This document shows positions 26,983 to 36,126 of a DNA stretch of 64,000 bases, one piece after another. Source of the stretch: Enterococcus florum (GTDB lineage Bacteria; Bacillota; Bacilli; Lactobacillales; Enterococcaceae); NCBI RefSeq assembly GCF_004309355.1, contig NZ_BJCC01000013.1, positions 1 through 64,000 on the forward strand. Direction: 5' to 3'. A program made the translations under genes and the position numbers. Within the stretch, counting starts at the first letter, position 1, and each line of letters opens with the position of its first letter. The notes beneath the pieces are model-generated. The model saw only the letters and a list, made by a program, of their open reading frames with translations, had not been told where the DNA came from and did not search any database.

Positions 26983-27816
26983 TTAAATTGTTTCTCTGAA
27001 ACATAATCTGTTGATATGAATTATCAAATAGAGCAACTCCTCGTTAGATATAGTCATTCCAATTTCGGAGCTCTCTAAATAACTTTTTACGTTGAGTGAA
27101 CAATTATATGCTTCGGGATATTGACTTCTAATTGAATCGAACATCTTTGAATTGTCAGAAGAAAATATTTTCCCACTCTCTTGACGTTTTAGTAGATATT
27201 GTAAATGCTTAACAAATCGTGAGTAATTGAATGTATCTTTCTCAATAGATAGCTGAAAGTCTTCATTTATAATTTGAGTAATCTTCTCTGTAATAGTATT
27301 GATCTTAATATCGGCTTTATCTGGTGAAGCTTTCATTTCAGCATTTATTAGATGCAAAGCTATGTTCGTAGCTTCTTCTTTTGGTAATTTGACAGACAAT
27401 GACTTCTGTAAAAAGTCGACCGATTGAGTACCAATCTCATATTCATCTTCATATAAGAGCTGTATATCATATGACAAGGGGTTACTAATTCTGATATTTT
27501 TCTTTTCTCTTTCTATCGCAAAGTTTATATGATCGGCTAAAGTAAAAGCTGTATTTGGATTATAGTTTTTGCTTAATCTATTTCTAGCTAGATCAACAAT
27601 TTTAACTGATACATCAAAAATTTCTTCAGGTATTTCGCTTAATTGATTTACTAGGGAAGAATCTACATCATAAAAGGTGCGTTCAATTACATTCAGATCA
27701 GTGATTTCATAAGGAACGGCTTTAAACCCGACACCTTTTCCAAATACAATCAATTCATTGTTGTTGTTGTCAATTGCCAAAGCAATATTATTATGGATTT
27801 TTTTTATTACTTTCAT
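26983..27816 (-). CDS. LicT/BglG-type transcription antiterminator
   Basis: 277 residues from the ATG at 27816 (TGAGGGGAATAATC site). The N-terminal RNA-binding CAT domain (MKVIKKIHNNIALAIDNNNNELIVFGKGVGF) is followed by two PTS regulation domains with their four His (LADHINF, ALHLINAE, FVKHLQYLL, LIIHINRL). It binds a nascent RNA antiterminator when sugar is present, allowing read-through of a leader terminator. The matching hairpin is at 28337-28401, ahead of the EIIA gene. Confidence 0.88.
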   Translation of the reverse strand: MKVIKKIHNNIALAIDNNNNELIVFGKGVGFKAVPYEITDLNVIERTFYDVDSSLVNQLSEIPEEIFDVSVKIVDLARNRLSKNYNPNTAFTLADHINFAIEREKKNIRISNPLSYDIQLLYEDEYEIGTQSVDFLQKSLSVKLPKEEATNIALHLINAEMKASPDKADIKINTITEKITQIINEDFQLSIEKDTFNYSRFVKHLQYLLKRQESGKIFSSDNSKMFDSIRSQYPEAYNCSLNVKSYLESSEIGMTISNEELLYLIIHINRLCFRETI

Positions 27817-27837
27817 GATTATTCCCCTCAAATTCTG

Positions 27838-28317
27838 TTAGCTCAGCGTCATGACAACTGTCTCCGCTTCATTCACCTTTTGATTTGGTGCTATTTCAAC
27901 TTGAAATTCATTACTATTTGTTACGACCATTGGAGTAGTCGAATTTTTCCCGTTTTCTTTCAAATAGTCATGATCTACCTTTAAAATTGGCGTTCCTCTT
28001 TTTATTTTTTGTCCCTCTGATACTAAAGCTTGGAATCCATTTCCATTCAACTCAACAGTATCTAGCCCAACATGAATAAGAATTTCAGCTCCATTTTTTG
28101 ATTTGATTCCAACAGCATGTAGTGATTTAGGAAGCATAATTACTGTTCCGTCACAAGGAGAAAACAATGTATCACTATCAAACTTAAATGCTACGCCCTC
28201 ACCCATCATTCCAGATGCAAATACCTTATCCGGTACATCCTTTAAAGAAATCAAATCCCCTGTAACAGGAGTAACTACTTGAATACTTTTTTCTTTCTTT
28301 TTAAAAATACTAATCAT
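27838..28317 (-). CDS. PTS EIIA, glucose/beta-glucoside type
   Basis: About 159 residues from the ATG at 28317 (GAAAGGAAAG site). It has the Crr-type EIIA fold with the phospho-acceptor His in ILIHVGLDTVELNGNGF, plus SPCDGTVIMLPKS and the late KRGTPIL element. It passes phosphate from HPr to the EIIBC encoded downstream. It is the first gene of the five-gene operon and lies directly behind the leader terminator. Confidence 0.88.
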   Translation of the reverse strand: MISIFKKKEKSIQVVTPVTGDLISLKDVPDKVFASGMMGEGVAFKFDSDTLFSPCDGTVIMLPKSLHAVGIKSKNGAEILIHVGLDTVELNGNGFQALVSEGQKIKRGTPILKVDHDYLKENGKNSTTPMVVTNSNEFQVEIAPNQKVNEAETVVMTLS

Positions 28318-28336
28318 ATTTATCTTTCCTTTCAAA

Positions 28337-28401
28337 ATAAAAAACGGGAAGTCTCACTGTCTAATAGGCAAAAAAGCCTATTAAATAGTGACACCTCCCG
28401 T
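28337..28401 (-). terminator. leader terminator/attenuator of bgl operon
   Basis: Arms of 26 bases (28344-28369 and 28376-28401, 22 identical) form a long stem capped by a T-rich loop and followed by a U-run before the EIIA start. Placed in the leader of an operon encoding a LicT-type antiterminator, it is the expected control point. The classical LicT binding sequence is not clearly readable in it. Confidence 0.75.
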
Positions 28402-28435
28402 AGAGTAATGACCTATTTGTTGTATCTGTGATTTC

Positions 28436-28464
28436 ATAATAAGATATTATGCGCTTACAGTCAA
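28436..28464 (-). promoter_or_regulatory. promoter of bgl operon with cre-like sequence
   Basis: On the minus strand TTGACT (28464-28459), a 17-base spacer and TATTAT (28441-28436) form a good sigma-A promoter. The spacer starts TGTAAGCGCATAAT, a near match to the CcpA cre consensus, placing catabolite repression on the promoter itself. The leader to the first gene is about 110 bases. Confidence 0.65.
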
Positions 28465-28567
28465 CCCTCAAATAAATAAAAATACGCTTCATTCAAATTG
28501 GAATTAGTGATTGCAACGCTAACTGACTTTGTTATACCAATCGTTTAATAACTAAAATTTCGCAAAA

Positions 28568-28593
28568 AATATCATCACTTATGATATGGCTCC
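28568..28593. repeat. rlmH-proximal attachment site (direct repeat copy 2)
   Basis: Identical 26 bp to 3721-3746. It covers the last codons and stop of rlmH (PYHK-stop at 28575), exactly as in staphylococcal SCC insertion, so rlmH is restored by the repeat. Confidence 0.85.
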
Positions 28594-29054
28594 CCCTTAT
28601 TAATCCTAAACACTCGATAAATCTGCTCCACCAAAATTAAGCGCATCAACTGATGCGGATACGTCATCTTGCCAAAAGAAATTTGGGCATTGCTGCGTTT
28701 CAGCACTTCGTCGCTCAGTCCCAGTGATCCGCCGATAACGAAGACGAATTGACTATTGCCTGCGATCTGCAGGCGGTCGAGTTGGGCGGCGAATTCTTCG
28801 CTGCTGGGGTTTTGGCCTTGGATGGCTAAGGCGAAGACGTATTCGCCTTCTTTGATTTTGGCGAGGATGCGTTCGCCTTCTTTTTGTTTGACTTGGGTCA
28901 TTTCGGCTTCGCTTAGTTTTTCTGGTGCTTTCTCGTCGGGGACTTCGATCATGGTGACTTTTGCATATTTTGATAATCGTTTCGTGTATTCGGAAATTCC
29001 TTGGATGAGATACTTTTCTTTTAGTTTTCCCACAGTAATGATTTTGATGTTCAT
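28575..29054 (-). CDS. rlmH: 23S rRNA (pseudouridine1915-N3)-methyltransferase RlmH
   Basis: 159 residues, the family length, beginning [16 protein letters not shown]. It has the SPOUT knot features FVFAIGGSLG-like ([15 protein letters not shown]) and the C-terminal [25 protein letters not shown]. It methylates pseudouridine 1915 in 23S rRNA. It is the orthologue of staphylococcal orfX, the SCC target. The 3' end carries the att core and the reading frame is intact. Confidence 0.95.
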   Translation of the reverse strand: MNIKIITVGKLKEKYLIQGISEYTKRLSKYAKVTMIEVPDEKAPEKLSEAEMTQVKQKEGERILAKIKEGEYVFALAIQGQNPSSEEFAAQLDRLQIAGNSQFVFVIGGSLGLSDEVLKRSNAQISFGKMTYPHQLMRLILVEQIYRVFRINKGEPYHK

Positions 29055-29084
29055 ACGTATTCACTCTTTTCCACTTTTTTGTCC

Positions 29085-29262
29085 ACAGTAATCACAGGCT
29101 TTTCCACAGAAAATCGTGGAAAAAGTGCTGCTTTCTTGGTGTTTTTGATTACAAACATATGTTTTCCCCACAGTTATCCACTTTATCCACAGAATTGTGG
29201 ATAAAATCAAAAAAGATACCCACACGTTTTCCCCTGAGTTTTCCTTAGGTAATTGTGGAAAA
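29085..29262. promoter_or_regulatory. DnaA-box cluster between rlmH and htrA
   Basis: Perfect DnaA boxes TTATCCACA occur at 29183-29191 (plus) and 29196-29204 (minus). Near matches are at 29174-29182 (TTATCCACT) and 29100-29108 (TTTTCCACA), with related TGTGGA motifs around 29116 and 29254. A cluster like this is unusual outside origin-proximal DNA. It may titrate DnaA or mark a secondary origin-related site. Confidence 0.65.
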
Positions 29263-29401
29263 ATCCAAAAAAAATAATTGTTTTAAAAAATAATTCCAAA
29301 CCTTCTTCATAAAAAAATCAAATCGCCATAGTAGACTTACCTTATCGAATAATACTATACTAAATATAACGTATAATTGGATAGAGTTGGAGGAATTTAT
29401 G

Positions 29402-30709
29402 ATGGATAGAAAAAAGAATACTTCTCCTAAAAAATCAAATCACTTTGGCAGAAGGTTTGTGATTGGGGTCTTGGGAGGTGTTGTTGGTGCGGTCCTCACG
29501 ATTGGCATTTTTTACATGGTAAGTGGATCGACACTGGCACCAAATCAAAGCAGCAGCGGCTCGCCTAGTGCGGGAAATTCTCAGGTCAGCAATGTAAAGG
29601 TCGATGCGAACTCAGATATCACTGAAGCGGTAGACAAGGTACAGCCGGCTGTTGTATCAGTGATTAATCTGCAAAAACAGCAGTCACAGCGTGGTCTGGG
29701 CGGCTGGTCTGATATTTTTGGTGATGGAAATGGAGAATCTCAGGAGCAGCCTGAAGGCAACAATGATAGCGGCGATTTGGTCGAAGCTTCTGAAGGGTCA
29801 GGCGTGATTTACAAACGTGAAGGCAACACGGCCTATGTAGTGACCAACAACCACGTAGTAGAAGGACAAAATGGACTAGAGGTTCTATTGAAGGACGGAA
29901 CAAAGGTGACCGCTGAACTAGTAGGAACCGATTCCTATACTGATTTGGCTGTACTGAAGATTGAATCGGACAAGGTAGCTGATATCACTCCCGCAGAATT
30001 TGGGGATTCAGATAGCTTGAAAGCAGGCGAACCAGCAATTGCACTTGGCTCACCGCTGGGTTCTCAATATGCGAACTCAGTCACCTCAGGGATCATTTCT
30101 TCCTTAGGTCGTCAAGTCGTCAGCCAAACATCAGAAGGTCAAACTGTTAACATCAACGCAATTCAAACCGATGCAGCGATCAATCCAGGAAACTCTGGAG
30201 GACCTTTAGTAAATATTGCTGGTCAAGTTGTTGGAATCAACTCCAGCAAAATCGTTCAAACGGAATCCAATGTCAGTGTTGAAGGAATTGGGTTTGCAAT
30301 CCCAAGCAACGATGTAGTCAATGTGATCAATCAGCTAGAAAAAGACGGCAAAGTGATTCGTCCAGCATTGGGGATCACGATGCGTAATCTGTCTGACCTA
30401 TCAAGCCAGCAACAGCAAGAAATCTTGAAGGTTCCTGATTCAGTGACACAAGGGGTCGTGATTGCAAGCGTACAATCCGCCACTCCAGCAGATCAAGCAG
30501 GACTTGAACGATACGATGTGATCACTGAAATCGACGGCAAGAAAGTCACGACTGGTGTGGAATTGCAATCTGAATTATACAACCATAAAGTCGGCGACAC
30601 GATCGAGATCACGTATTACCGCGGCGATGACAAACGGACAGCCAAGGTCGAATTGTCATTGGATGCGAATTCGATGCAAAATTCAAATCGTCAAAGCGAC
30701 GATCAATAA
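29402..30709 (+). CDS. htrA: HtrA/DegP-like membrane-anchored serine protease
   Basis: About 435 residues. One N-terminal membrane anchor (RFVIGVLGGVVGAVLTIGIFYM) is followed by a trypsin-like domain with His in NNHVVEG, Asp in YTDLAVLK and Ser in NPGNSGGPL. A C-terminal PDZ domain (about 320-420) closes the protein. It degrades misfolded exported proteins at the membrane surface. The ATG at 29402 is seven bases after GGAGGAA; another ATG at 29399 is possible. It is divergent from rlmH, the common arrangement in enterococci and relatives. Confidence 0.92.
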   Translation: MDRKKNTSPKKSNHFGRRFVIGVLGGVVGAVLTIGIFYMVSGSTLAPNQSSSGSPSAGNSQVSNVKVDANSDITEAVDKVQPAVVSVINLQKQQSQRGLGGWSDIFGDGNGESQEQPEGNNDSGDLVEASEGSGVIYKREGNTAYVVTNNHVVEGQNGLEVLLKDGTKVTAELVGTDSYTDLAVLKIESDKVADITPAEFGDSDSLKAGEPAIALGSPLGSQYANSVTSGIISSLGRQVVSQTSEGQTVNINAIQTDAAINPGNSGGPLVNIAGQVVGINSSKIVQTESNVSVEGIGFAIPSNDVVNVINQLEKDGKVIRPALGITMRNLSDLSSQQQQEILKVPDSVTQGVVIASVQSATPADQAGLERYDVITEIDGKKVTTGVELQSELYNHKVGDTIEITYYRGDDKRTAKVELSLDANSMQNSNRQSDDQ

Positions 30710-30735
30710 AACAGCATTTCGAAATGAAGCAGATA

Positions 30736-30816
30736 AAAAGCTGTTCCAAGCTCGTGGTTCGAGTTTGGAACAGCTTTTGTCTACAGTCTGAAAATCGGCT
30801 TCGGCCGATTTTTTTG
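30736..30816 (+). terminator. tandem terminators after htrA
   Basis: The first stem AAAAGCTGTTCCAA (30736-30749) pairs with 30765-30778. The second, AAATCGGC/GCCGATTT (30792-30811), ends in a T-run. Both lie downstream of htrA. Confidence 0.8.
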
Positions 30817-31225
30817 TTTGCTTGACATCGTCGTACTACGCTAGCAGCGAGATCAAAACGAAAGCAGGAAGCTGGAGTTGTCTGAGTATAAGATTCAACA
30901 GCAGGCCTGAAAAACGTTTCTGTTCTGCATGGTGAGACACCAACGAGTTGTCCGATGAAAAAGTAGATTGAATTCTTATGCCGCTGGTTTTGCTGCAGAT
31001 TCCAGATAATGAATGGATTTTGTAGTAATTGTATAAGCGGTTGCGTCCCAGCAATCCTTTATTGATCATGGATTTTGACACCACTTCTTTCGTCCAGCAT
31101 TTTAAGGTTCACAATGGGTTTGATCATGACTAGTTAAAACAACGGTGATCGTAGCCTTCCATCACGGCGCAGACGTATTCATGAAACAAGCGGCTTCGTT
31201 GTTCTTGTGGTCAATCAAGCATAGT
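30817..31225. other. gene-free stretch between htrA and the YfhO-type gene
   Basis: About 400 bp. Short ORFs exist on both strands but none has a ribosome site or recognisable product. I see no RNA gene or repeat. Confidence 0.4.
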
Positions 31226-31260
31226 AAAAGACCCAGATTCCTTAAAAATCTGGGTCTTTT
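31226..31260. terminator. terminator of the YfhO-type gene
   Basis: A 14-bp perfect stem, AAAAGACCCAGATT (31226-31239) and complement (31247-31260), gives U-runs on both strands. The gene's stop codon is in the loop. Confidence 0.8.
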
Positions 31261-33812
31261 TTGCGTTTGATTAGTGGTTTGTAAATGATGTAATACCCGA
31301 CGACTCCGATAAAGACAAATGCGGAGATCAATTGACCAATAAGAGGGGCTGCAGGTCGATAGGTCAGCTTCAACTGATGCTGGCCTTTTTCGGGAATTTC
31401 GACAGCTAAAAAGCTGCCAAATACTTTGCGGGTCGGGACTTCTTGTTGATCGATCGTGGCATGCCACGCCTCATCGTAAGGAATCGATAAGAAAAGCGAT
31501 TGCTCGTCCTTCTTGGTCGTGACGGTTCCGGTCAATCGATCGTCTCGTTTGCCTTGCAGGTTGACCGCTAAGTCCTTTTCATCGGCCAGCAGCTGCTGCA
31601 GCGGCTCTTCTTTTAATGTCGCGATTTCGGCATTGGCAAAGTTGAAGTGCCTCTTTCCTTTCAGCTGGATGGTTACCTTGGTTCCTGAATCGAATTTTCC
31701 AAGGTTAAATAATTGATTGGTTTGGATCCCCACCGCAGTGGAATGGCGTTTTCCATTGACCATCAGCTGATCGACATTTTTCCAATAGACCTTTGGCAAA
31801 TACATAAATAATTCACCCGAAGCTGTCGTTTCCACTTCCAATTGATTGGACTGGGATTCAGCTGGCGGCAAGAAATCCGCTTTTTGATAATAGCCGTAAG
31901 GATTGCTCTTGATGGTTTGCAGAATATCCTCTTGGTTTTGAATCACTTTTTTAGAGCGCAGCCGTAAGTCTTCTCTTTCCATTAAAAGCCCCATCCCCAA
32001 AGCTTCTTGGTTTTCATAGACATACATGTGATCTGTCTTTTTAATGGATTGCTGATTTTCCAAAGGGGTCGACTTAATTGAATATTTGACGTTCAACAAC
32101 AAATTCAGCACTGGATTTTCGTCGACATAGGTGAAGCGCCGGACATTGCGGGAATAGATCCCTAAATTCACCAGCGTATCCAGCACGTCCTTTTCCAACG
32201 TTGACGTGTAACTGGCGATATCTGCAAAATGATACAAGAATGAATCATTGTAGCTGTTGTAGGCGATTGAAAAACCGTCGTTCTTTTGATCCGTGCTTTC
32301 ATTGATCCGCCACAGGGTATCGTTGGCATTCAGTTGACTGATCAGTTGGTTTTGCTGCTGATAAAATTGAGCAAATTTTTGCTGGCTGCCAAGAGGAATT
32401 GCCTTTAACGATTGCTGATAATTAAAGCCCAATTCGGTAAACGTCAAGCAAGCGGTCAAAACCATTAGCCAACGGTAGTTCTTTTTCTGGCTCCAATAAA
32501 GCAATCCGGCATACAGCCAAATCAGTCCGAGACTGATTCCTAAATAGGGACTGATTCCAACGATTTCATTGGTTTCAAACAATTCAGACTCAAACGACAT
32601 ACCGATAGCGGCGACTAACAACAGTCCGCTGAAAACACAGGCGGATTTCCCGATCGGACCTAAAAAGGCTTCTTCTTTTTTGCGGTGAAGCCAGGCTTCG
32701 TAAGCAAACCGAATCAGCAAAAAGCTGAAAATAAAGACGTTGCGGTAAGGAAATCCGGCCGGACTTTGAAACATATGCCAAACGGTATTGATCAACTGAA
32801 CGATGAAGGACAAGAACAGCGCCAGCATCAAGCAGAAACTGCCTCTTTTTTCTCTTCGCGGAATCTCTTTTCGGAAAAAGTAGCTGATGAACAGCAGAAC
32901 CATCAGGATTCCTGAATAAATCGTCGGCAAATGCGACAAACGATGATCAAAATGATACGTTCCGATCCCCAACTCGCCAAACGAAGAGACGCCAAAGCGT
33001 GGGTACAGCAAAAAACTGGATGGATCAAAATTGGTCTTGGCCGTCCGCAGCATGCCCAGCAATGACGGGATCAACACAAAGCTGGTGGCGATCCCTGCTA
33101 GGAAGGAGACCACAATAAACTTCCGCCATTCCTGCCACAAAACACGCGGCTTCCAGGCGCCCTTTTCCGGATGCGCCAGCCAATAAAGATAGACACTGTA
33201 AATGACGGCGTACAAACAAACCATGTACCCGAGATAATAATTGGTCACAATTGTCGCAAACAAGCTGATCCCGTACAGTGAACCAGTCTCTCTTCGCCAC
33301 AGCTTCTCTAAACCCAATGTGACTAACGGAAGCAAAATCAGCGCATCCAGCCACATGAAATTCAGGCTATAGGCCACCACGAAGCCGCACAGACTGTAGG
33401 AAGTCGAGAAAATTAACGAAGCAAAGGTTCGTTTTTGATAATGGCGACTAAGATAGAGATACATCGTACTCCCCATCGTTGCAATCTTTGCAGTAATGAT
33501 CCAGATCAGAGCGATCGGCAGCTGTTCATCTTGAAAGAATAAACAGATTAGATTGAACGGACTAATCAGGTAATACCCGCTTAATGCAGCAATCGACCCG
33601 CCGATTCCATTGGAAAAGGAATACTGGCTGAAGCCTTCGTCGAAAAAGCGTTTGAATAAGCTCATAAACTCCAAATATTGTGTCCCGATATCACTGACCA
33701 ACAGGTTGTGGTCGCCAAATGGAGCAATCGACAGCGACTGCCAAATGACGATCATGATGCAAAAAGGCACAAGAAAGCTCCCGGCTCCTTGCAGCCATCT
33801 TCTTTTCGTCAT
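31242..33812 (-). CDS. YfhO-family multi-pass membrane protein
   Basis: 856 residues from the ATG at 33812, which follows AGGGAGGATGAC (an upstream in-frame ATG at 33842 precedes that site). There are about 12 membrane segments in residues 1-480, then an extracellular region (about 500-820) and a final C-terminal membrane helix (LIGQLISAFVFIGVVGYYIIY) with a basic tail. The GT-C-like layout, with early acidic loop FGDHNLLVSDIGTQYLEF, fits YfhO proteins. These are thought to transfer sugars to cell-wall polymers such as lipoteichoic acid. The precise acceptor is unknown. Confidence 0.85.
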   Translation of the reverse strand: MTKRRWLQGAGSFLVPFCIMIVIWQSLSIAPFGDHNLLVSDIGTQYLEFMSLFKRFFDEGFSQYSFSNGIGGSIAALSGYYLISPFNLICLFFQDEQLPIALIWIITAKIATMGSTMYLYLSRHYQKRTFASLIFSTSYSLCGFVVAYSLNFMWLDALILLPLVTLGLEKLWRRETGSLYGISLFATIVTNYYLGYMVCLYAVIYSVYLYWLAHPEKGAWKPRVLWQEWRKFIVVSFLAGIATSFVLIPSLLGMLRTAKTNFDPSSFLLYPRFGVSSFGELGIGTYHFDHRLSHLPTIYSGILMVLLFISYFFRKEIPRREKRGSFCLMLALFLSFIVQLINTVWHMFQSPAGFPYRNVFIFSFLLIRFAYEAWLHRKKEEAFLGPIGKSACVFSGLLLVAAIGMSFESELFETNEIVGISPYLGISLGLIWLYAGLLYWSQKKNYRWLMVLTACLTFTELGFNYQQSLKAIPLGSQQKFAQFYQQQNQLISQLNANDTLWRINESTDQKNDGFSIAYNSYNDSFLYHFADIASYTSTLEKDVLDTLVNLGIYSRNVRRFTYVDENPVLNLLLNVKYSIKSTPLENQQSIKKTDHMYVYENQEALGMGLLMEREDLRLRSKKVIQNQEDILQTIKSNPYGYYQKADFLPPAESQSNQLEVETTASGELFMYLPKVYWKNVDQLMVNGKRHSTAVGIQTNQLFNLGKFDSGTKVTIQLKGKRHFNFANAEIATLKEEPLQQLLADEKDLAVNLQGKRDDRLTGTVTTKKDEQSLFLSIPYDEAWHATIDQQEVPTRKVFGSFLAVEIPEKGQHQLKLTYRPAAPLIGQLISAFVFIGVVGYYIIYKPLIKRKKDPDF

Positions 33813-33971
33813 GTCATCCTCCCTGATGAATTTTTCATTCATTTTCTGAAATTTCTTTAATAGTATTCATCAAGTTTAGCCATTTGCCAAAAATCTGTCA
33901 AAAGACTTAAGGCTAATTTTTGCAAATTTATCAAAATCATTGGAATTGTGAAATGCTTCATGAACAGAAAA

Positions 33972-34016
33972 AAAATCAATCGAGGCATCCATTTCAGAGA
34001 TGGCCCGATTGATTTT
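33972..34016 (-). terminator. terminator after ytpR
   Basis: The stem AAAATCAATCG (33972-33982)/CGATTGATTTT (34006-34016) with an inner GCATC/GATG helix supplies U-runs in both orientations. It directly follows the ytpR stop. Confidence 0.7.
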
Positions 34017-34022
34017 AATTCG

Positions 34023-34634
34023 TTAGTTTCCAACAGGGAAGGCTTCACCAACCACTGCAGCTTCATCCAATACTAAAATCCCCTTCTTTTCAGGTGCGTT
34101 GGGTAAGTGCAGCTCTTTAGCTGAGCAGATCATGCCGTAGCTTTCAACGCCACGCAGCTTGCCTGGCCAGATCATTAGACCGTCTGGCATCATGGCACCT
34201 GGTTTGGCAACCACGACCTTTTGACCGGCAGCAATATTGGCTGCTCCGCAAACGATCTGCAGAACTTCTCCGTTGTCGACTTCCGTTTCTGTGATGTGCA
34301 GATGATCCGAATCCGGATGATCGACACAGGTTCTCACATAACCGACAACAAATTTAGGGGAATGGTCTGCTACCAGACGTTCTTCAAAGCCGGCATCCCT
34401 CAACTGTTGATTCAACACATCGATGTCAGCATCTGACATCTCGATTTGACCGCTGCCGGTAATCGTCAGGATCTCAGAAACATTGAAAAAGTTCCAAGCG
34501 ACTGTCGTGCCGTCAGGGATATAGATTCTCGCCACGTCTTTTTTCCGTTCGACCTGATTCTCTTGGCCGTTATCATTGGCTGCGATGACTAAAAGTGTAT
34601 CGCCGACTGTTTGCTTGTTGTACGAAAAAATCAT
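34023..34634 (-). CDS. ytpR: YtpR-family tRNA-binding domain protein
   Basis: 203 residues. An N-terminal DUF4479-type region is followed by a tRNA-binding OB fold (about 95-200) with VGYVRTCVDHPDSDHLHITETEVD, QIVCGAANIAAGQKVVVAKPGAMMPDGLMI and YGMICSAKELHLP, as at the N-terminus of phenylalanyl-tRNA synthetase beta. It is a stand-alone protein; its role (tRNA surveillance or editing) is not settled. It is followed by a terminator and preceded by the usp/thioredoxin pair. Confidence 0.85.
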   Translation of the reverse strand: MIFSYNKQTVGDTLLVIAANDNGQENQVERKKDVARIYIPDGTTVAWNFFNVSEILTITGSGQIEMSDADIDVLNQQLRDAGFEERLVADHSPKFVVGYVRTCVDHPDSDHLHITETEVDNGEVLQIVCGAANIAAGQKVVVAKPGAMMPDGLMIWPGKLRGVESYGMICSAKELHLPNAPEKKGILVLDEAAVVGEAFPVGN

Positions 34635-34722
34635 TTGATTGCTTGTCCTCTCTGTTCACTCTCGTTTTATCCTTTGCTATCTTAACAAAAAAGTCCTTAG
34701 GCGTCATGAGATTTTTTTCATC

Positions 34723-35178
34723 TTATTCTTTGCTCGGATGAACAACCAGCACGTCACAAGGCGCCTCACGGATAATATAGCTGGCTACACTGCCGGTCAT
34801 AAACCGTTCCACCGCATTCAAGCCTGACTGGCCCACCATGATCAGATCAATCTGGTATTTCTCCGGCAAGTTCTTAGCCATCGCTTCCTTGGCAGAGCCA
34901 TAGGCAACGATTCCCTCGACATCTTCAAATCCATGATCCTTGGCATATTTGCGATAATCAGCGATCAGATTCTTGGCTTCTTCTGTCTGATGATCGATAA
35001 TATTCTCATTTAACGAAGAATACCCCATGACATTGTACAATTGCTGATCCAATACGTTCGCAACATAGATCTTTCCCTGATTGCGTTTGGCTACGGACAA
35101 CGCTTTTTTGAATGCTTCCATCGCTTGTTCACTGCCGTCGGTCCCCACTAAGATGCGTTGATACGTTTGTGTGATCAT
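34723..35178 (-). CDS. universal stress protein (UspA family)
   Basis: 151 residues from the ATG at 35178; a GTG at 35187 is possible. It has the UspA fold, with QRILVGTDGSEQAMEAFKKAL at the start and the nucleotide-binding GQSGLNAVERFMTGSVASYIIREAPCDVLVV at the end (GxxGx9GS). It probably binds ATP and is induced by stress. It starts at the stop of the thioredoxin gene, so the two are co-transcribed. Confidence 0.9.
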   Translation of the reverse strand: MITQTYQRILVGTDGSEQAMEAFKKALSVAKRNQGKIYVANVLDQQLYNVMGYSSLNENIIDHQTEEAKNLIADYRKYAKDHGFEDVEGIVAYGSAKEAMAKNLPEKYQIDLIMVGQSGLNAVERFMTGSVASYIIREAPCDVLVVHPSKE

Positions 35179-35186
35179 TTTCCCCA

Positions 35187-35504
35187 CTACCCTTCTACTT
35201 TTTGTAAAAAGCCACTGATCTCCTCTTTCGATTTGCGGTTTTTATTGACTAAACGGCCGAGCTCTTCTCCGTCGTTGGTTACTACAAAGCTTGGAATCCC
35301 AAAAATATTCCATTCTGCTGCTACATCGAGGTATTCGTCCCGATCAACTTGAATAAATTGAAACTGAGGAAATTCTGCCTCGATTTCCGGCATGTAGGGT
35401 TTGATAAAATTACAATCTCCACACCAGTCTGCAGTAAAGAAGAAGACGTTCTTGCCTTTTTCTGCATATTCAGCTAATTCATCAATATTTTTTGGAATAA
35501 TCAT
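35187..35504 (-). CDS. thioredoxin-family protein with CGDC active site
   Basis: 105 residues with a complete thioredoxin fold. The active site is FFTADWCGDCNFIKPYMPE rather than the WCGPC of canonical thioredoxin; Asp replaces Pro. The cis-Pro region is IFGIPSFVV. This CGDC type is common in lactic acid bacteria. It is a cytoplasmic thiol reductase or a bacillithiol/thiol-stress protein; its partner is unknown. It is first in a two-gene unit with the universal stress protein. Confidence 0.88.
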   Translation of the reverse strand: MIIPKNIDELAEYAEKGKNVFFFTADWCGDCNFIKPYMPEIEAEFPQFQFIQVDRDEYLDVAAEWNIFGIPSFVVTNDGEELGRLVNKNRKSKEEISGFLQKVEG

Positions 35505-35752
35505 TTCGTCACGACCTTTTCTTTTTCTACCTTAATTATACACGTTTGCGGCGATTTTGAGAAAGGAAGACGATGATAGAATTATTGGAACCTTTTTCAT
35601 GACTTATGGTAAAATAATAAGAGTTAGACGGACTCGTCCTGACGTGAAACATGGCTAATAGTTAACATAGACTTTATGGATTGAATCGACAAGATGTTCT
35701 TCTTGAGAAGCAGACTTCGTTTCTCAAGTTACACAAAAAAGGAGGAGAAGCT

Positions 35753-36085
35753 GTGGGAAGAGCAAAAGAATTTGGGCAAGGACTGGCAGTTGGCGCCTTG
35801 ATGGGCTTTGCTGGCGGTGTCGTCGGTACTTATTGGTTTCATAAGCAGCAAAACATGTCACCGGATGACATTTTGACGCAGGTAAAAAAGGCCTTTTTAG
35901 CTGAAGGGCCGATCGAAGGCTCATGGATCTCATTTGAGACCAAGCCGATGCGCAAATTTGCGATCAAAATGAACGGTGTCGAGGGTGGAATCACCCGCTT
36001 AGAAGATGGAAAATTGGTTTCTTACGAATTTCTGGCAGACGCCAAAACCGGTGCTGTCTTAACGATCGATCGGTTGACCGTATAA
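35753..36085 (+). CDS. small secreted/membrane-anchored protein, PepSY-like
   Basis: 110 residues. The start is the GTG at 35753 behind AAAAAAGGAGGAG; upstream in-frame codons lack a site. One N-terminal hydrophobic segment (GLAVGALMGFAGGVVGTYWF) is followed by a region (FAIKMNGVEGGITRLEDGKLVSYEFLADAKTGAVLTI) resembling a PepSY domain. It stands alone between convergent terminators. Function unknown; PepSY proteins are often peptidase inhibitors. Confidence 0.7.
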   Translation: MGRAKEFGQGLAVGALMGFAGGVVGTYWFHKQQNMSPDDILTQVKKAFLAEGPIEGSWISFETKPMRKFAIKMNGVEGGITRLEDGKLVSYEFLADAKTGAVLTIDRLTV

Positions 36086-36124
36086 AAAGAGGGGGTGACA
36101 TACATAACTGTCACCTCCTCTTTT
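36085..36124. terminator. bidirectional terminator
   Basis: The stem AAAAGAGGGGGTGACA (36085-36100) pairs with 36109-36124 (one wobble), with A/T runs on both sides, between convergent genes. Confidence 0.85.
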
Positions 36125-36126
36125 GT

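Noticed and set aside
28753-29064. Basic 103-residue ORF overlapping rlmH
   Set aside because: It is the rlmH sequence read in another frame; the RlmH frame is certain.
30836-31084. 82-residue minus-strand ORF between htrA and the YfhO-type gene
   Set aside because: No ribosome site, no recognisable family and a composition typical of random translation.
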